A stretch of 64,000 bases of DNA, from the NCBI GenBank assembly GCA_026724425.1, contig JAIUCV010000019.1, positions 6,218,211-6,282,210 of the forward strand, written 5' to 3'. This document shows positions 1 to 11,770 of the stretch, one piece after another. The DNA is from Erythrophleum ivorense. Its lineage: Eukaryota; Streptophyta; Magnoliopsida; Fabales; Fabaceae. The translations under genes and the position numbers were made by a program. The number at the start of each line of letters is the position of its first letter. The first letter of the stretch is position 1. Below the pieces are notes generated by a model. That model was not told the origin of the DNA. It worked only from the letters and a program-made list of their open reading frames with translations, and made no database searches.

Positions 1-436
1 TCATCGATCAAATAAGGAAACAACTTAAACTAAAATTAATTAGAAATGCTTAACATAGGAGTAATTTCTTTGTTACATAATTGTAGTCGTTTTTATTTTA
101 TATTGACTATGAGAGCTATGTCAAATCGATCAAGTTACACCATGTAGTTGAGTTTGAATCTCACCGAGAAATTCAGTTAAAACTGTCTTTGAACAACTGA
201 TATGGTTTAATTGGACTTGGTATTATTTTTTTCTTTATTTCGGGGTCCGTTAAATGATGTAGGACTAGAAATGATAATTAGGCCATTTCCTATATGCAAT
301 GATATCCCGTTAAAATAGACATAGACTAGAATTATGAAAAAATCTATCAGGTTGTTTAATAAACTCATGAAAGGTGAATAAAATTGTTCAAAAGACCAAT
401 TTATATAATAATGTGATATTAAAAGTATTTATTTAT
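1..436. other. AT-rich flank, no gene seen
   Basis: This is AT-rich sequence to the left of a copia LTR. I see no open reading frame, tandem structure or recognisable element in it. It may be the host DNA into which the copia element inserted. Confidence 0.4.
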
Positions 437-816
437 TGTTATAAAACTAATAGAATATAAAAAATCTAACAAGAGAAAGAGAAAAGATTGAGAGGAAAAA
501 GAAGAAGATAATTCTTATTTATTTGAAATCCAAATTGTTTAGTATATGGCGTTTATTTATAGGCTTTTATTTATAAAAATCAACCTAAAAATTACAATAA
601 CATAAAAAAAAATAATCTATATAATTGTAAAAAATAGATCCTTTGGGGTTATGCCATTAAATATAAAAATAGATTTCAGAAGGTCACTTTTTTGGGGGAT
701 TATAGTTATCCACATAAATATAATACTTATAACACATTGATTTTTGTTCTCTATGTACATTGGATTCTCTAAGGGGTATGAATGTAGATATCTATATAAC
801 TACATTATTTACAACA
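437..816 (-). repeat. 3' LTR of a Ty1/copia element
   Basis: Read on the minus strand this 380-bp block starts TGTTGTAAAT and ends TTATAACA, so it has TG/CA ends with a short inverted repeat. It lies directly downstream, on the minus strand, of copia RNase H coding sequence, where a 3' LTR belongs. The usual polypurine tract just before the LTR is decayed to a short A/G-rich stretch. The boundaries are read by eye; no second LTR is left in the window for comparison. Confidence 0.6.
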
Positions 817-2241
817 TTGTCTCTTGGATGTCTGTTATTAAATAATATGTCTCATTAAAATCGTACAAGAAAAAACTCAACAGGACAAAAATTTAGTGAG
901 GAAAAAAGACTACACAATATTTATATATTAATAATAAGTTACTTTATTAAAAATCTTACAAGAAAAATCCAATGGGACAAAACCTTGGTAAGGAAAAAAG
1001 AGTATAATGCATCATTTACTCTCCCAAATGACAACATATCTTTATATTTTTGAATCGACACATTCCAATACTATGCACCAACTTTTCAAATGTAATAGTT
1101 GATAATGTTTTAATGCACAAATCTGTCAAATTAGCATATGAATAAATTTGTTGAACATCTATATCACTAGTTTTCTGAAGACCATGAATGAAAAGAATTT
1201 TGGTAAAATATATTTTGTTTTATCTCCTTTGATATACTCTTATTTTAACTAAGCTATGTAGGCAAAATTATCTTCATATAATATCATTGGGGTCTTTTAT
1301 ACTAAAGGCAAACCACACATCTTTTAGATATATTAGGTTATTAACTTTAGCCAAATATATTTTCAATTGGTTTCATGCACTGCAATTAGTTTTACATAAT
1401 TTGATGAAGTAGTAGCTAAAGTTTATTTTGTGAAATGCTATAATATAATTATACCCTCACATGTAAATAAATAACCAATCTGAGTTCGAGTTTTATATGA
1501 ATTGGATAAGTATCTTACATCTATATAACCAATTAATTGTGATCAAAAGTTAGTTTAATAAAATAATCCCATGTCAATGGTCCCTTGTAAATATTGCAAT
1601 AGATACTTAATTTCATTCCAATGCCTTCTTATTGGAGAGAAACTAAATCTTGTTAATAAACTTATAGCAAATGCAATTTCAAGTTGTGTTGAGTTAGCAA
1701 GATATATTAATGCTCTTATAGTACTAAAATATGATACTTTAGGATCAAGGAGTTCTTCATCATTTTCTTGAGGACGAAAATGGTCTTTATTCATATCTAA
1801 CTATCTTACAACCATTGAGGTACTTTGGATATTGCTTTATCCACATAGAATCACTTTAAGATTTTTTCAGTATAAGTGGATTGATGAAGAAGAATTTTAC
1901 TTAGTAGGTACTCGATCTACGAGCTGAGACAAAACTTAGTCTTTCAGATCTTTCATTTCAAATTCTTTCTTTAAACAATTAATTGCTTTTAAATACTCTT
2001 TAAGAGTTTCAATAATATTTAAGTCATCAACATACACGATGATTAAGATGAATTCTAATCCAAATTTTGTTATAAAAATACATGGGCAAACTGGATCATT
2101 TCTTTAACTTTTTTTCAACAGATATTCATTAAGAAAATTATATCATATATGCCTAAATTATTTTAATCTATATAAATATTTATGCGAATGCATTGAATAA
2201 TTTTTCCCAAAATCTTTATATGTTTCTAGCATTTTAAATTC
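817..2241 (-). pseudogene. copia pol fragment: RT second half and RNase H
   Basis: The minus-strand translation is interrupted by stops but clearly follows copia pol. Between 2241 and 1960 it gives the late reverse transcriptase, with a NDPVCPC-like stretch and the catalytic YVDD motif as VYVDDLNII. At 1794-1555 an open stretch gives the connection to RNase H (SYFSTIRALIYLAN, RRHWNEIKYLLQYL). At 1500-1280 there is the RNase H end (TLATTSSNYVKLIAVHE). The part nearest the LTR (about 850-1010) holds two diverged copies of a roughly 110-bp unit, which is common in the non-coding 3' end of such elements. The fragment begins in mid-RT; the missing upstream half is at 10802-12670. Confidence 0.8.
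2232..2241. repeat. 10-bp direct repeat, left copy (target duplication)
   Basis: TTTTAAATTC occurs here and again at 10802-10811. Both copies lie at the same point of the copia reverse transcriptase coding sequence. Removing 2242-10811 rejoins the copia frame without a gap, as expected for a target-site duplication made by the inserted element. A length of 10 bp is in the Mutator range. Confidence 0.6.
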
Positions 2242-2599
2242 AAAAATTGAATAAGAAATATTAAAATAAAAAAATTGGAAAAAATAATTTAAAAAAATAA
2301 TCCCAAAAGTAATAAAATGCAAAACTCAACGTATAAAGCTGAATTTACATTCATTGAGACATTAAATTTGGATAGATGATGATTGAATTTAATATCTCGG
2401 TCAACAAGGCATTAATGCCTCGGTCATGCCTCATTGACTTAGGCATGAATTTGGAATCATGGATTCTGAATTCAGCTTGGCTGAAGTTGAAACCCATGCT
2501 TTCGGATTTAGCTATGCTGCTTTTCACATGATTGGTCAATTAACCAATCACGGAAAAGAGTGAAAAGTAAAGATGAAAGTTATTGTGCTTAGGACACGT

Positions 2600-2876
2600 G
2601 GTAGCATGTGATAAGGTGAAGCAAATTTCCACACATTTTGATTGGCTGAGAAATTAAATAACGGATAATGTAACAATGAAATTACAAAAATAACTTTGAG
2701 CCATTTGCCTATAAATTGGTTGTGGTGGAAATTTACCTCTGCCATTTGCATTCTCATAACATTTATTTATGCTATAATTACCTTACCTCTTCCACTTAAA
2801 CTCTACTACAGATTGAGAGGAAGTACTACAAAATTTATCAGTTAAGCCGTATTTCATAATAAAATCTAAGGTAAGT
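2600..2876 (+). promoter_or_regulatory. putative promoter and spliced leader of the MULE gene
   Basis: A TATA-like box (TATAAAT at 2710-2716) is followed about 160 bp later by a perfect plant splice donor (AAG then GTAAGT, 2868-2876). The stretch around it is less AT-rich than its surroundings. This could be the start of transcription of the transposase gene, with a long leader intron reaching the coding part near 4.9 kb. No transcript evidence is available, so this is inference. Confidence 0.3.
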
Positions 2877-3379
2877 CAAAGATAGCAGTTAAAATATATT
2901 TATATTTATAATATATTTTTATATGTAGCATTTTTCTATTATTGTGAGAGAAGAATATGCATTTTCAAATATTTGTAGTATAATAATAACTTTTGTTACA
3001 TCTTGAAATATATGCAATATTGTTGTTAGAAATTTGTGCAATAATATTTAATGGTATGTAATTGTTGTTTGTTGTATTCTTTGATTATTGTTGGTATTGT
3101 AGATTTACATTACAGATAATGAAAAATAGTCAAAGAAAAAAAATTAAGAGGAAAAATGTGTGAAAGAAGTAAGTGAGTAAAAATGGGAAAAAATTGTAAA
3201 ATATGTGTATTTAGAACTGAAAAGATATTAAAAATTAGGGTAGGGGAAGGAAAGAAATAATATTTGAAAAAAATAGGAAGTACTAATTAGTGATAAAAAA
3301 TAATTTAGAGAAAAAAAATGAAATGAAATTTGGATACAAAAATTAAATGAGAAGGAAAAATAATGTTTGTGTAGTTGGA

Positions 3380-4070
3380 AATTAAATGCGAAATATTTTG
3401 CATTAGTAGTTAAAGAAATATATTTAGCTGTAAAAGAAACATATTTTATATTATATTTATAATTACAACAATAACGGAAGAAGAAATTTTTTTGAATAGT
3501 TAAATTGTGAAATATTTTATATTAATAGTAAAAGAAATATATTTATATAGTTAGTGAAGAAATATATAATAATTTAGAAAATGATGATTATATATTTAGT
3601 ATTAATAAGTAAAAAAATAATGTTAGAAGAAAAGAATTTAAATAATTGATAAATAATTGCAAATTTTTTATATTAATAGTAAAAGAAATAAATTTATATA
3701 GTTGTTAAGGAAAAATATATTATATTAACAACAAAGAAAATTATGGTAGAAGAAATAAAATTATTTAATTGAAAAATAGTTGTGAAATATTTTATATTTA
3801 GGGTGAAAGAAATAAATTTATATAGTTGGTAAAAATATATATTTTATATTAAATATTGAAAAAAATGTGGTGGAAGAAATAAATTTATATAGTTGATAAA
3901 GAAATATATAGTATATTAATTATAGGAAAAATGATGGTAATAATAGTGTGAAATATTTTTTATTAATAATGCAAGAAATATTTATGCAGTTGTAGAAGAA
4001 ATACATTTTATAGAAATAATAATGAAAAATATGGTAAAAGAAATATATTTTATATTTTAATAAAATTAAA
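3380..4070. repeat. degenerate A-rich tandem repeat
   Basis: About five or six diverged copies of a unit containing GTGAAATATTTTATATT, then AAAGAAATAAATTTATATAG, occur at spacings of roughly 120-165 bp (near 3390, 3510, 3660, 3785 and 3950). It has no coding capacity. It lies inside the MULE, between its putative leader and its transposase. Confidence 0.5.
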
Positions 4071-4900
4071 AGGTCACTATGACAATAATGGAAACAAACA
4101 TAAAGAAAAAAAATATTTATGTATCAGATATATGTAAATTAAAGTATTTAGACCTAGAAAAATAATGAACAAAAATGTGAAATGGCTAAGTAAATAAAAA
4201 AGTTAGAAAGAGTAAAATATAGATATGAATAAATAAGTGACAAAAATTAGAACAAAAGTGAGGCTTTTAAATAATTATGAAAAAATATGTGCAAAATTTG
4301 AGATATTTGAATGAATAATAAAAAATGAACAACCAAGTTTGTTACAATTATAATTAATTAAAACATGTTTGTGAGTAAGATATTTGAGAAGATAGAAATG
4401 ATAAGAAGGAATGAGATTGTTTGCATTCATGCGAACGGAAGAATTTATGAAAGAGTGCATGGTGTGACATTTTAGTGTGCAATGTTGATACACATCACAG
4501 TTTGTACTGACATCACTTTAAAAGAGTTAAAACAAGCAATTAGTTAAAAGTTACGCCTTCCTACCAACCATATTATATCTAAATTAATATATAAGCTCTC
4601 AACAATAATAAGTCTAACATGGTACCAAATGATTATATTAGAAGATGATTGTGATGTATAGAGGATGTGGCAATTACACTCACGTTTCTCATTACAATTG
4701 AATGCAGTTGAGGTATATGCAAATATTTCAAGTATTAACCTATAATTAAGCATTAAATTTCAGTCAAACCCAATGAACAAAATGCTGCCCTCACTTGATC
4801 TATTCTATCGATCGCTTGCTCATGCTTAACATTAGCAAAATGTACTAATAAAGGGCAGTTTACACCTGAGTCCAACAATTGGCTTTGATGAACCTTTTTC
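4071..4900. other. AT-rich spacer inside the MULE
   Basis: I see no credible gene here. The short minus-strand frames at 4275-4493 and 4544-4753 match no family I know and have no codon character. If the upstream donor at 2871 is used, this would be the end of a leader intron. Confidence 0.3.
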
Positions 4901-4904
4901 TCTA

Positions 4905-6960
4905 TTGGGCTCAATAGAAAATATATTAGAAGACTTTGAAAATGAAGATGAATATTATGCAGAACTTGACCCTGATTATAACAATGACAATGAAGATGAT
5001 GACGGTGACACTAATGATGATAATGACGATGTGTATGAGAATGAGGATGAGGATGATGATGATGATGCCATTGATGTTGAACTAGTGCCTCGATATGTTA
5101 ACCTGGTTGCTGCGTTCTTCCAGTAAGTTAATTTGGCCTTATCAAAGGGTAATGAATTTGAAAAGGTGAAAAATCAAATTTAAATGAATAATTAAAAGTT
5201 GTTTGTTGGATTAAAGTATCTAAATCAAAAGGTGTTGTACCTTGCTGTGAAATTATATTATGTGAGGACGCACTATACTTTTAAGAAGTACTTGACAAGT
5301 AAAAAGTATGAAGAATGACAGTGTGTGAATTATGACAATAGCTATAGATAGTGGGTCAGGGTATGCAAAAAAAGCAAGGGAAAGGAATCATTTTAATAGA
5401 TTACAAGATATGGGGTCTACATACATGTTTATTTGTAACATTATCATAAGATTGTCTAAAATTAAACTCTGACGCTATTTCATCCTATATTATGGCAATG
5501 GTTACTAAGACACTTGATGGTCTAATCAGCCAGATCATTGAGCGGATGAAGAGCCTATTCATTTACACTATATCATACAAAAAGGCATGGAAAGTAAAAT
5601 GCAAAGCCACCATTACTGCTTTTGGTAATTGGGGGAGGTCGTATGCCATGTTACCTAGGTGGATGGTTACTATTTAACATTTCATACCCGACTCATATGT
5701 TGAGTTTATGATAAAATAATGTCTTCAAAGCATCTCTACTAGTGAGTTAGTTTTGATGTTTAAGAGTATATTTTGGGGATTCAATCCTTGTATAGATGCA
5801 TTTGAGCACTTAAAGTTGAGGATTCAAGTCGATGGGACATTTTTTTATAGCAAATATAAAAAGACATTATTGATGGCAATGGCACAGGATAGTGACCGAT
5901 ATATTGTTTCCCTTACCTTTGTTGTTGTGGAAAGAGAGACATAATCAGCATTGTCACGATTCCTATATAACCTGCACAGGTGAATGGTACTTAGATGATG
6001 TGGTATTTGTTTGATATTAGATAAACATCCATTAATTTTATTTGCTATCACTAATACACAAATTGGTTGATAGTTACCATATGGTTATTATATTTTCTGT
6101 ACTCGTCATGTGGTAAGCAACCTTCACAGTCTTTATAGGTTATCCAATCTAAAGTAGAAATTAAAAAATATTATTATGAGCATAATGGATTACAGAAATC
6201 CAATCTATGCATATGAGTGTAGGTATGTTGATGAAAAATTGGCCAAGATAACATCCATACATAAGGAGGTAGTTAAGTGGATTACAGAAATCTCCAAAGA
6301 ATAGTGCATATGATGTGGAGGGCTGCAATATGGCTACATAACAGTAAACCTGACAAAGTGTATGAATGGTATCTTAAAGGAGGTCAAGTAGTAAAGAGTG
6401 TATGAGTGTATATCAGGAATAGCAAAGGTAATTTATTATCAAGTTAGTTAGTATTTCGTGCAACGTGTTCAACAGATTAATGCTCAGATGGCAGCGGGAT
6501 AAGTTTACTCTGAGACCTTGATAAAAAGGATGGCAATAAATGTATAACGCTCCTATACATGTATTGTATGAATATTCAACTGACAAGCTATATTGTTTGA
6601 GGTTGAAGACTCGTATGACTAAATAAATTGCCAATACAATTGTTTATGCAATGTTAACTTGACCAAGCGAATATATGATTGCAATGAATTATGAGTAGAG
6701 AAATACCCATACTAGCATGCTCTCGCAGCATGCACAGTAACAACCTTTAAGCCATTTCAACTGATAGATCCCGTATTTCACCTAGATACCATGCGTGATG
6801 CATATAACAATATGTTCTAACCCATAAAAGGACAAGAATATTGGTTACAACCAAGTGATCCAAATTTGATCCCTAATCCATTAATACTTCACAAGTGAGG
6901 TCAACCTCAATTAGCTCGTTATCAAAATAGAATACATTTTAAGACTTCAGAACAATCAAG
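4905..6960 (+). pseudogene. MURA-type Mutator transposase remnant
   Basis: The frame changes several times and stops are frequent, but the order of Mutator transposase parts is kept. At 4905-5126 there is a strongly acidic Asp/Glu-rich stretch, common ahead of the MURA DNA-binding part. At 5130-5300 comes a weak N-terminal match. At 5492-5677 the hallmark block reads YTISYKKAWKVKCKA and SYAMLPRWM. At 5753-6050 is the start of the DDE catalytic domain (LRIQVDGTFFYSKYK, ending near a LDKHPLILFAI-like segment with the Asp). At 6600-6960 the C-terminal SWIM zinc-finger region is barely recognisable, followed by a W..PSDPN..P-like tail. It cannot code for an active enzyme. Confidence 0.75.
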
Positions 6961-7267
6961 TAGATGCAGCCTCTATAGATAAATTAGGCATAAACATACC
7001 TCTTGTTCATATTGCAATTTTGCCTCTCAATATTATATTAACAAAACTTGTAAATTTTAATAAGCAAGTTATATTATTTATTCTCTGTAATTATCAGTGG
7101 AAAAGAGTATGGCATGACATTTATGCTAGTAACTCTTAAAAGAATAATAGTTTATTAAGATATTTGTACATGTCTATTGTTTAAAGGAATTATTGCATGT
7201 TATATTATTTGTATACTTCTATTTTAAATGAATAATGGCACATTATATTATTTTATTTATAGCTACC

Positions 7268-9680
7268 ATGGCTATAGTCAGATAGCCTATTCATCCAGGT
7301 CTAGAGGATGATTCACTTTTATACTTATAGAAGCGACATATATCATAGGCCATCTGAAATAGGGAGGTAAGATAATTTGTTTAATGTTATTTCTTATTTA
7401 ATTTAGTTAGTTCGTTATATGATTTATCCCTATTTGAAGGACAATCGGATACTCCACCAACGATGAGTTCAGTATGATGATCATTTAGGTAATCTGCCCC
7501 TAGTCATTGTAGATTATCTGAGATAGTTTGGTTTTTATAGCGTTGCATGCATTGGATAGTTCGAGTATGATACATTGTTGGTTAGTGTACTAGTAAACAA
7601 TGGTGCCTCAAGATACATACATTTCACACTACTTGAAGAGAATGCATGATCACCTTCGAGGATGTAGTAATGTAGTTGGGCTTACTAATCAAAAGAGACT
7701 TATTATAGGCGAGATATGTTTTAATTGGCCAGAAATATGTTAGTGGCTTCTGGGTTTTAGGAATTACGCCACCAACTGATTAAATTGATAGACAGTGACT
7801 ATCCATTGCTTGGTTGACACAGAACTTTACACATCTATCAGATGACACGGAGGATAATGCAGTGTGTCAGTTTACCTATACTTATATTCTTCATGTGATT
7901 AGGGGTTAGTTGATACCAGAAAAATTAAATTATAGAGTTTACTTAATGTACCTGCCCTTACTGGATAACTTTGAACAAAATAGTCATTATAGCTGGAGAT
8001 TAGCAGTGTTAGTTTTCTTTGTATTGTGAGCTTTACAACATAACCTATAAAAATGATTGTGGCATAGATAGCTATTTGACATTGTTGCATCAATGGAGAT
8101 CGATTCCCTATGCTAGCACCCAAGAGACCACCCACCCCCAACTTTCACATTGATGAATATCCTGTACTTCTACCTCTAGATTTTTGGTATGAAATAGCAT
8201 TAAAATTTTCACATATTTAATTTAACTATGTTAACTATATTTATTACTCATTACTTGCTATATGTGTTTGTTCATTATAATAGATGGAAGAATGTTGGAC
8301 AATCTTCTTGTCCTAGTGTTAGAGCCCTCCGACTTTACAGAATTTTACTTGATGCAATGAGAGATGATGAGATGTGTATCCAAGTTTAACTTATGATATG
8401 TCTCATTTTTGGACAATTTAATAATTACTTATTATTCTATCCCATGTTGTCCCCAGATTATATAGTGTCTATACTAGTCATAGATAGTGCGAGAATTAAT
8501 TTTGAAGTACTTTTGGACTTCTCTAGATATTTGGATTGCATCGGTGCCACTCTTATACTTTTGGATCATGGAGTGACACTATCCAAATTATATTCTACAA
8601 CAATTTGGTCATTGCCAGCCAATTTTCAAGAGCTAGTCATATTGGACTCCCTTCATAATCTACAAGTTCGAGGAAAAACCCATATCAATTGGTATCTGAG
8701 TATAACATTTTCATCCAATGATGGTATAATTAGTAAGATACTATATCTCAATCCTTTATCACTAAAGAGCTCTTTGATCACATATATGAGTAGTACGATG
8801 GTATTGGTAATACACTCGTCCATGGATTTAGAGATCGAGTATTGCTATTAGATATGCATTACAATTTTTTATAGTTTTTCACCTTTATCATTATTAATTT
8901 CTTAATTTATTGCATGTTAATATTTAACTTATCTTCTTTTTTAAATATTTTTTGGTCAGGTGATTTAGTAGAGGGGCTTTATAGGATGTACTTATAGGAT
9001 CCTTTACTTGTGAATTTTTGTGATTTCATCGGCTGAGACTCTAACAATATACAATATGTTTTCGATGAACAACAATTTTTACTTTTTCCCTAACTTACTG
9101 ATCAAGTATTAAATCTACCCAGGCCTTAAATTCTAATAAGTTGTCTGGGGAACAAATATCAAGGTTAGTTGTCAACTCAATAACCTACAGTTAGAGAAGA
9201 TAGCCAGCAACAACGGGGGGGCCAATGTAGTAGGATATTAACATTGACATTTCTAGTGTATCCTCATATATTCCAACTCCAATGCAATAGGATATTAACA
9301 TGCTTGGTCTATCTTATTCTATGCCACCAAACTAGTTTAGTGACATTGGTGGAGCCAGTCCCTCTTCTTATATACAGCCCTCACCCTCGTCTCTTTTTGA
9401 AACCCATCAATAAAAGCCTAGCTCTTTTGAATCATTTATAAATCTTCTATTTGATACATCTGCATTCAATGCCACGTATACTGGTTGCTCTTTTGAACCT
9501 GAAGGATCATCACAATTAGGATTTATGATGCTGCATGAATCGATTCCTCTAGTTCAGTACCCATCCTTAGATTTAAACATAAATCCCATACCACATGAGC
9601 AACAACAAGAAGAAGAGTTAAGGCGACTATGATATGAAAGGAAAAAACTTTATTGTATAATGGGAAGTCATTTATTATAA
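7268..9680 (+). pseudogene. plant mobile domain (PMD, MAIN-like) gene remnant
   Basis: The first codons read MAIVR, stop, then PIHPGLEDDSLLYL, the typical N-terminus of PMD proteins. Later blocks follow the family order across frames: MITFEDVV near 7650, a W..NFTHLSDD region near 7825, YILHVIRG and YLPLLDNFEQNSHYSW at 7880-8030, an LRLYRILLDAM-like stretch at 8325-8365, and a basic EEELRRL tail at about 9620-9670. Two plausible introns are visible (donor GTAAGA near 7366; donor GTATGA near 8187 with acceptor near 8282). At least four stops fall in the first 100 bases after the ATG. PMD proteins occur both as plant silencing factors and inside transposons; here it follows MURA in one insertion, so the transposon version is likelier. 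Confidence 0.7.
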
Positions 9681-10801
9681 ATATTTTTATAATATTTTTA
9701 TTCATGTAATTTTTTATCAAATCTTATATAATTTATTTATTTATTGTTATTTTCTATTTAATTTTTTCTTACATTAAAAAAATTTTAAATGAAATTTTAA
9801 AAAATACAAACTAAATATTAAGTTAATTTAATTTAACATATATTAAGTTAATTTAATAAAACAAATATTAGCCATTTACTATAACAAACATTACCTCTTC
9901 TCACAAAAATAATAATATAATTTTTAGTTCAATTGCAAACTCGTATGTGAAAATGTCACATTAAATCAAATGGTGCTATTATCAATTTAAACAATCTCCT
10001 TTTAAATTAATTATTTAAGAGGAGAATAATCCAAATAAAAATCTAATTATTTAAGACTAAATCCTATGTTGCATTTTTATATCTCCAAACATGGGAGCTA
10101 GTATTTTAGAAAAAAATAAATAATTTAATTTTTTTAAAAAAATTATCTTTATTACGCTGCACAATTATTGTGCAATGCAAAATCTAAAATCAAAAGAAAA
10201 TGAACTTAATGATTTGATAGTACTAATAAATTATTAAATGTTTTGTTTTGATTAAACATTATTCTTATTTAGGAGGTTGCTTTTGAGAAAGAAAAAGTAC
10301 TTTTTTATAGAATAGGACAATATAATTATTGTGTTCTTAGAATAACTTAATAATTATTATATTAAAAAAATTCTAACTAAATATTAAATTAATTAATTAA
10401 TTAAATATTAAGTTGATTTAATAACATAAATTTTTAATAAAACAAATTTTAGTCATTTACTAATAAACAATGATTTAATAAAAGAAATATTAAGTAATTC
10501 TATTAAAACATATTTTTAGTGAAAATATCAAATAAATATTAAGTTATTTTATTCAAATAAAACATAAAAAAAAAATTAAAAAAAATATAAAATGGAACTT
10601 GGACTGGTTTAGTCGAATTTCCCTTTTATAAAATAAAAAATTAATATTTTCATGAATTTAGAATCTATTAGTTCAAATTTTATCAAATTTGGCTCTTCCC
10701 AATCCGAATTCGGCTATCTTGCTACCTTGTGATAATATTTCTTTTGCCTATTACTTTTCTGTAATTGTAACCTTCCATTGTTGTTTTTTGGTATTCAAGC
10801 C
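9681..10801. other. AT-rich right end of the MULE
   Basis: This is non-coding AT-rich sequence between the PMD remnant and the right-hand target duplication. I see no frame and no clear inverted copy of the left end. Confidence 0.35.
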
Positions 10802-10811
10802 TTTTAAATTC
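10802..10811. repeat. 10-bp direct repeat, right copy (target duplication)
   Basis: TTTTAAATTC is identical to 2232-2241 and marks the right border of the MULE insertion. A few flanking bases beyond the 10 also resemble each other, so the true duplication might be one or two bases different in length. Confidence 0.6.
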
Positions 10812-11044
10812 TTTAGAGATTTTTATATAAATTTCACTACCTAGTGAGCTATTTAAGTAGGCTATAATAATATCTATTAGATATATATCAAGTTTTTCAT
10901 ACAATACCAAGCTAATAAGATATACAAAGGTAATTACATCTGCTATAAGGAAAAATATTTATTCAAAATTAATGCTAAACCCTTTGTAAAAACTCGTGTT
11001 ATAAGTTGTGTTTTATGTTTGACGACTTTATTTATTTTTTTTTG

Positions 11045-11770
11045 TACAAATACATATTTGTATCTTACTAGCTTTGCACCTTTCAAGTGTTTAGACTATA
11101 GGTATGAAAAGTCCATACTTTAAAAGTAAATTTAATTATACTTGAATTGTGTCTTTTCATTTTGGCCAAGCATCTCTATGTCGGCATTCTTTGACAAATT
11201 TATGTTTAAAATCCTTTTTCTATTTTATTATTTCAACAACAATATTATATAAAAAAATGTTGTTAACAACTATTTTTTTCTTATTCCATCCTTTTCCTAT
11301 AATGACATAACTAAGTGAAACCTTTTCATTATCATTATTTTTCAAATAATTGAAAGTTTTCTGATTAGTTATGTCATGGCTCTCTTTCTAATTAGTTGTG
11401 TCATGTGCAAAAATACATTTGTATCCTACTGGCTTTATACCTTTTAAGTGTTTAGATCATAGGTTTGAAAAATTCATGTTTTTAAAGTGCATTTAATTAT
11501 ACTTAAATTGCATATTCCTATTTTGGCTAAGGATCTCTATGTTGACATTCTTTGACAAATTTAGATTTAAAATCCACATTCTATTTTGTTATTTCAACAA
11601 CAATATTATATTAAAAAAATATTGTCAACAACTATATCTTTCTTATTTTATCCGTTTCCTATAATGACATAACTAAGTGAAATCTCTTCATTATCCTTAT
11701 TTTTCAAATACCTGAACCTTTTCTGAGGTATTTTGTTTAGTTATGTCATGGCTTTCTTTTAGAGAACCTA
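11045..11770 (-). repeat. tandem duplication (about 365 bp) inside copia pol
   Basis: Positions about 11045-11400 and 11410-11770 are two diverged direct copies, offset by 361 to 372 bp. Each covers the copia segment just before RT, including the EEISLSYV-like stretch and the YKYVFV-like start of RT. A normal element has this once. The copies differ by many substitutions and small indels, so the duplication is old. Confidence 0.7.

Larger units (their letters stand above)
2242..10801 (+). mobile_element. Mutator-like element (MULE) with transposase and PMD gene remnants
   Basis: This 8.56-kb insertion splits a minus-strand copia reverse transcriptase and is bordered by a 10-bp direct repeat. 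From left to right it holds a promoter-like leader (about 2.6-2.9 kb), an A-rich tandem region (3.4-4.1 kb), a decayed MURA-type transposase (4.9-7.0 kb) and a plant mobile domain pseudogene (7.27-9.68 kb). All coding remnants are on the plus strand. I could not find long terminal inverted repeats; the two ends share only a few bases such as TTGAATA. It may be a non-TIR MULE or one whose ends have decayed. Joint mobility of the transposase and PMD gene is inferred from their position. Confidence 0.6.

Noticed and set aside
4905..5126. acidic Asp-rich open frame as a separate small gene
   Set aside because: It stands directly before MURA transposase sequence on the same strand, where acidic stretches are usual, so it is taken as part of that gene.
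8393..8851. 152-codon open frame as a possible separate gene
   Set aside because: It lies in the C-terminal half of the PMD remnant, which continues on both sides in shifting frames. It has no independent family similarity.
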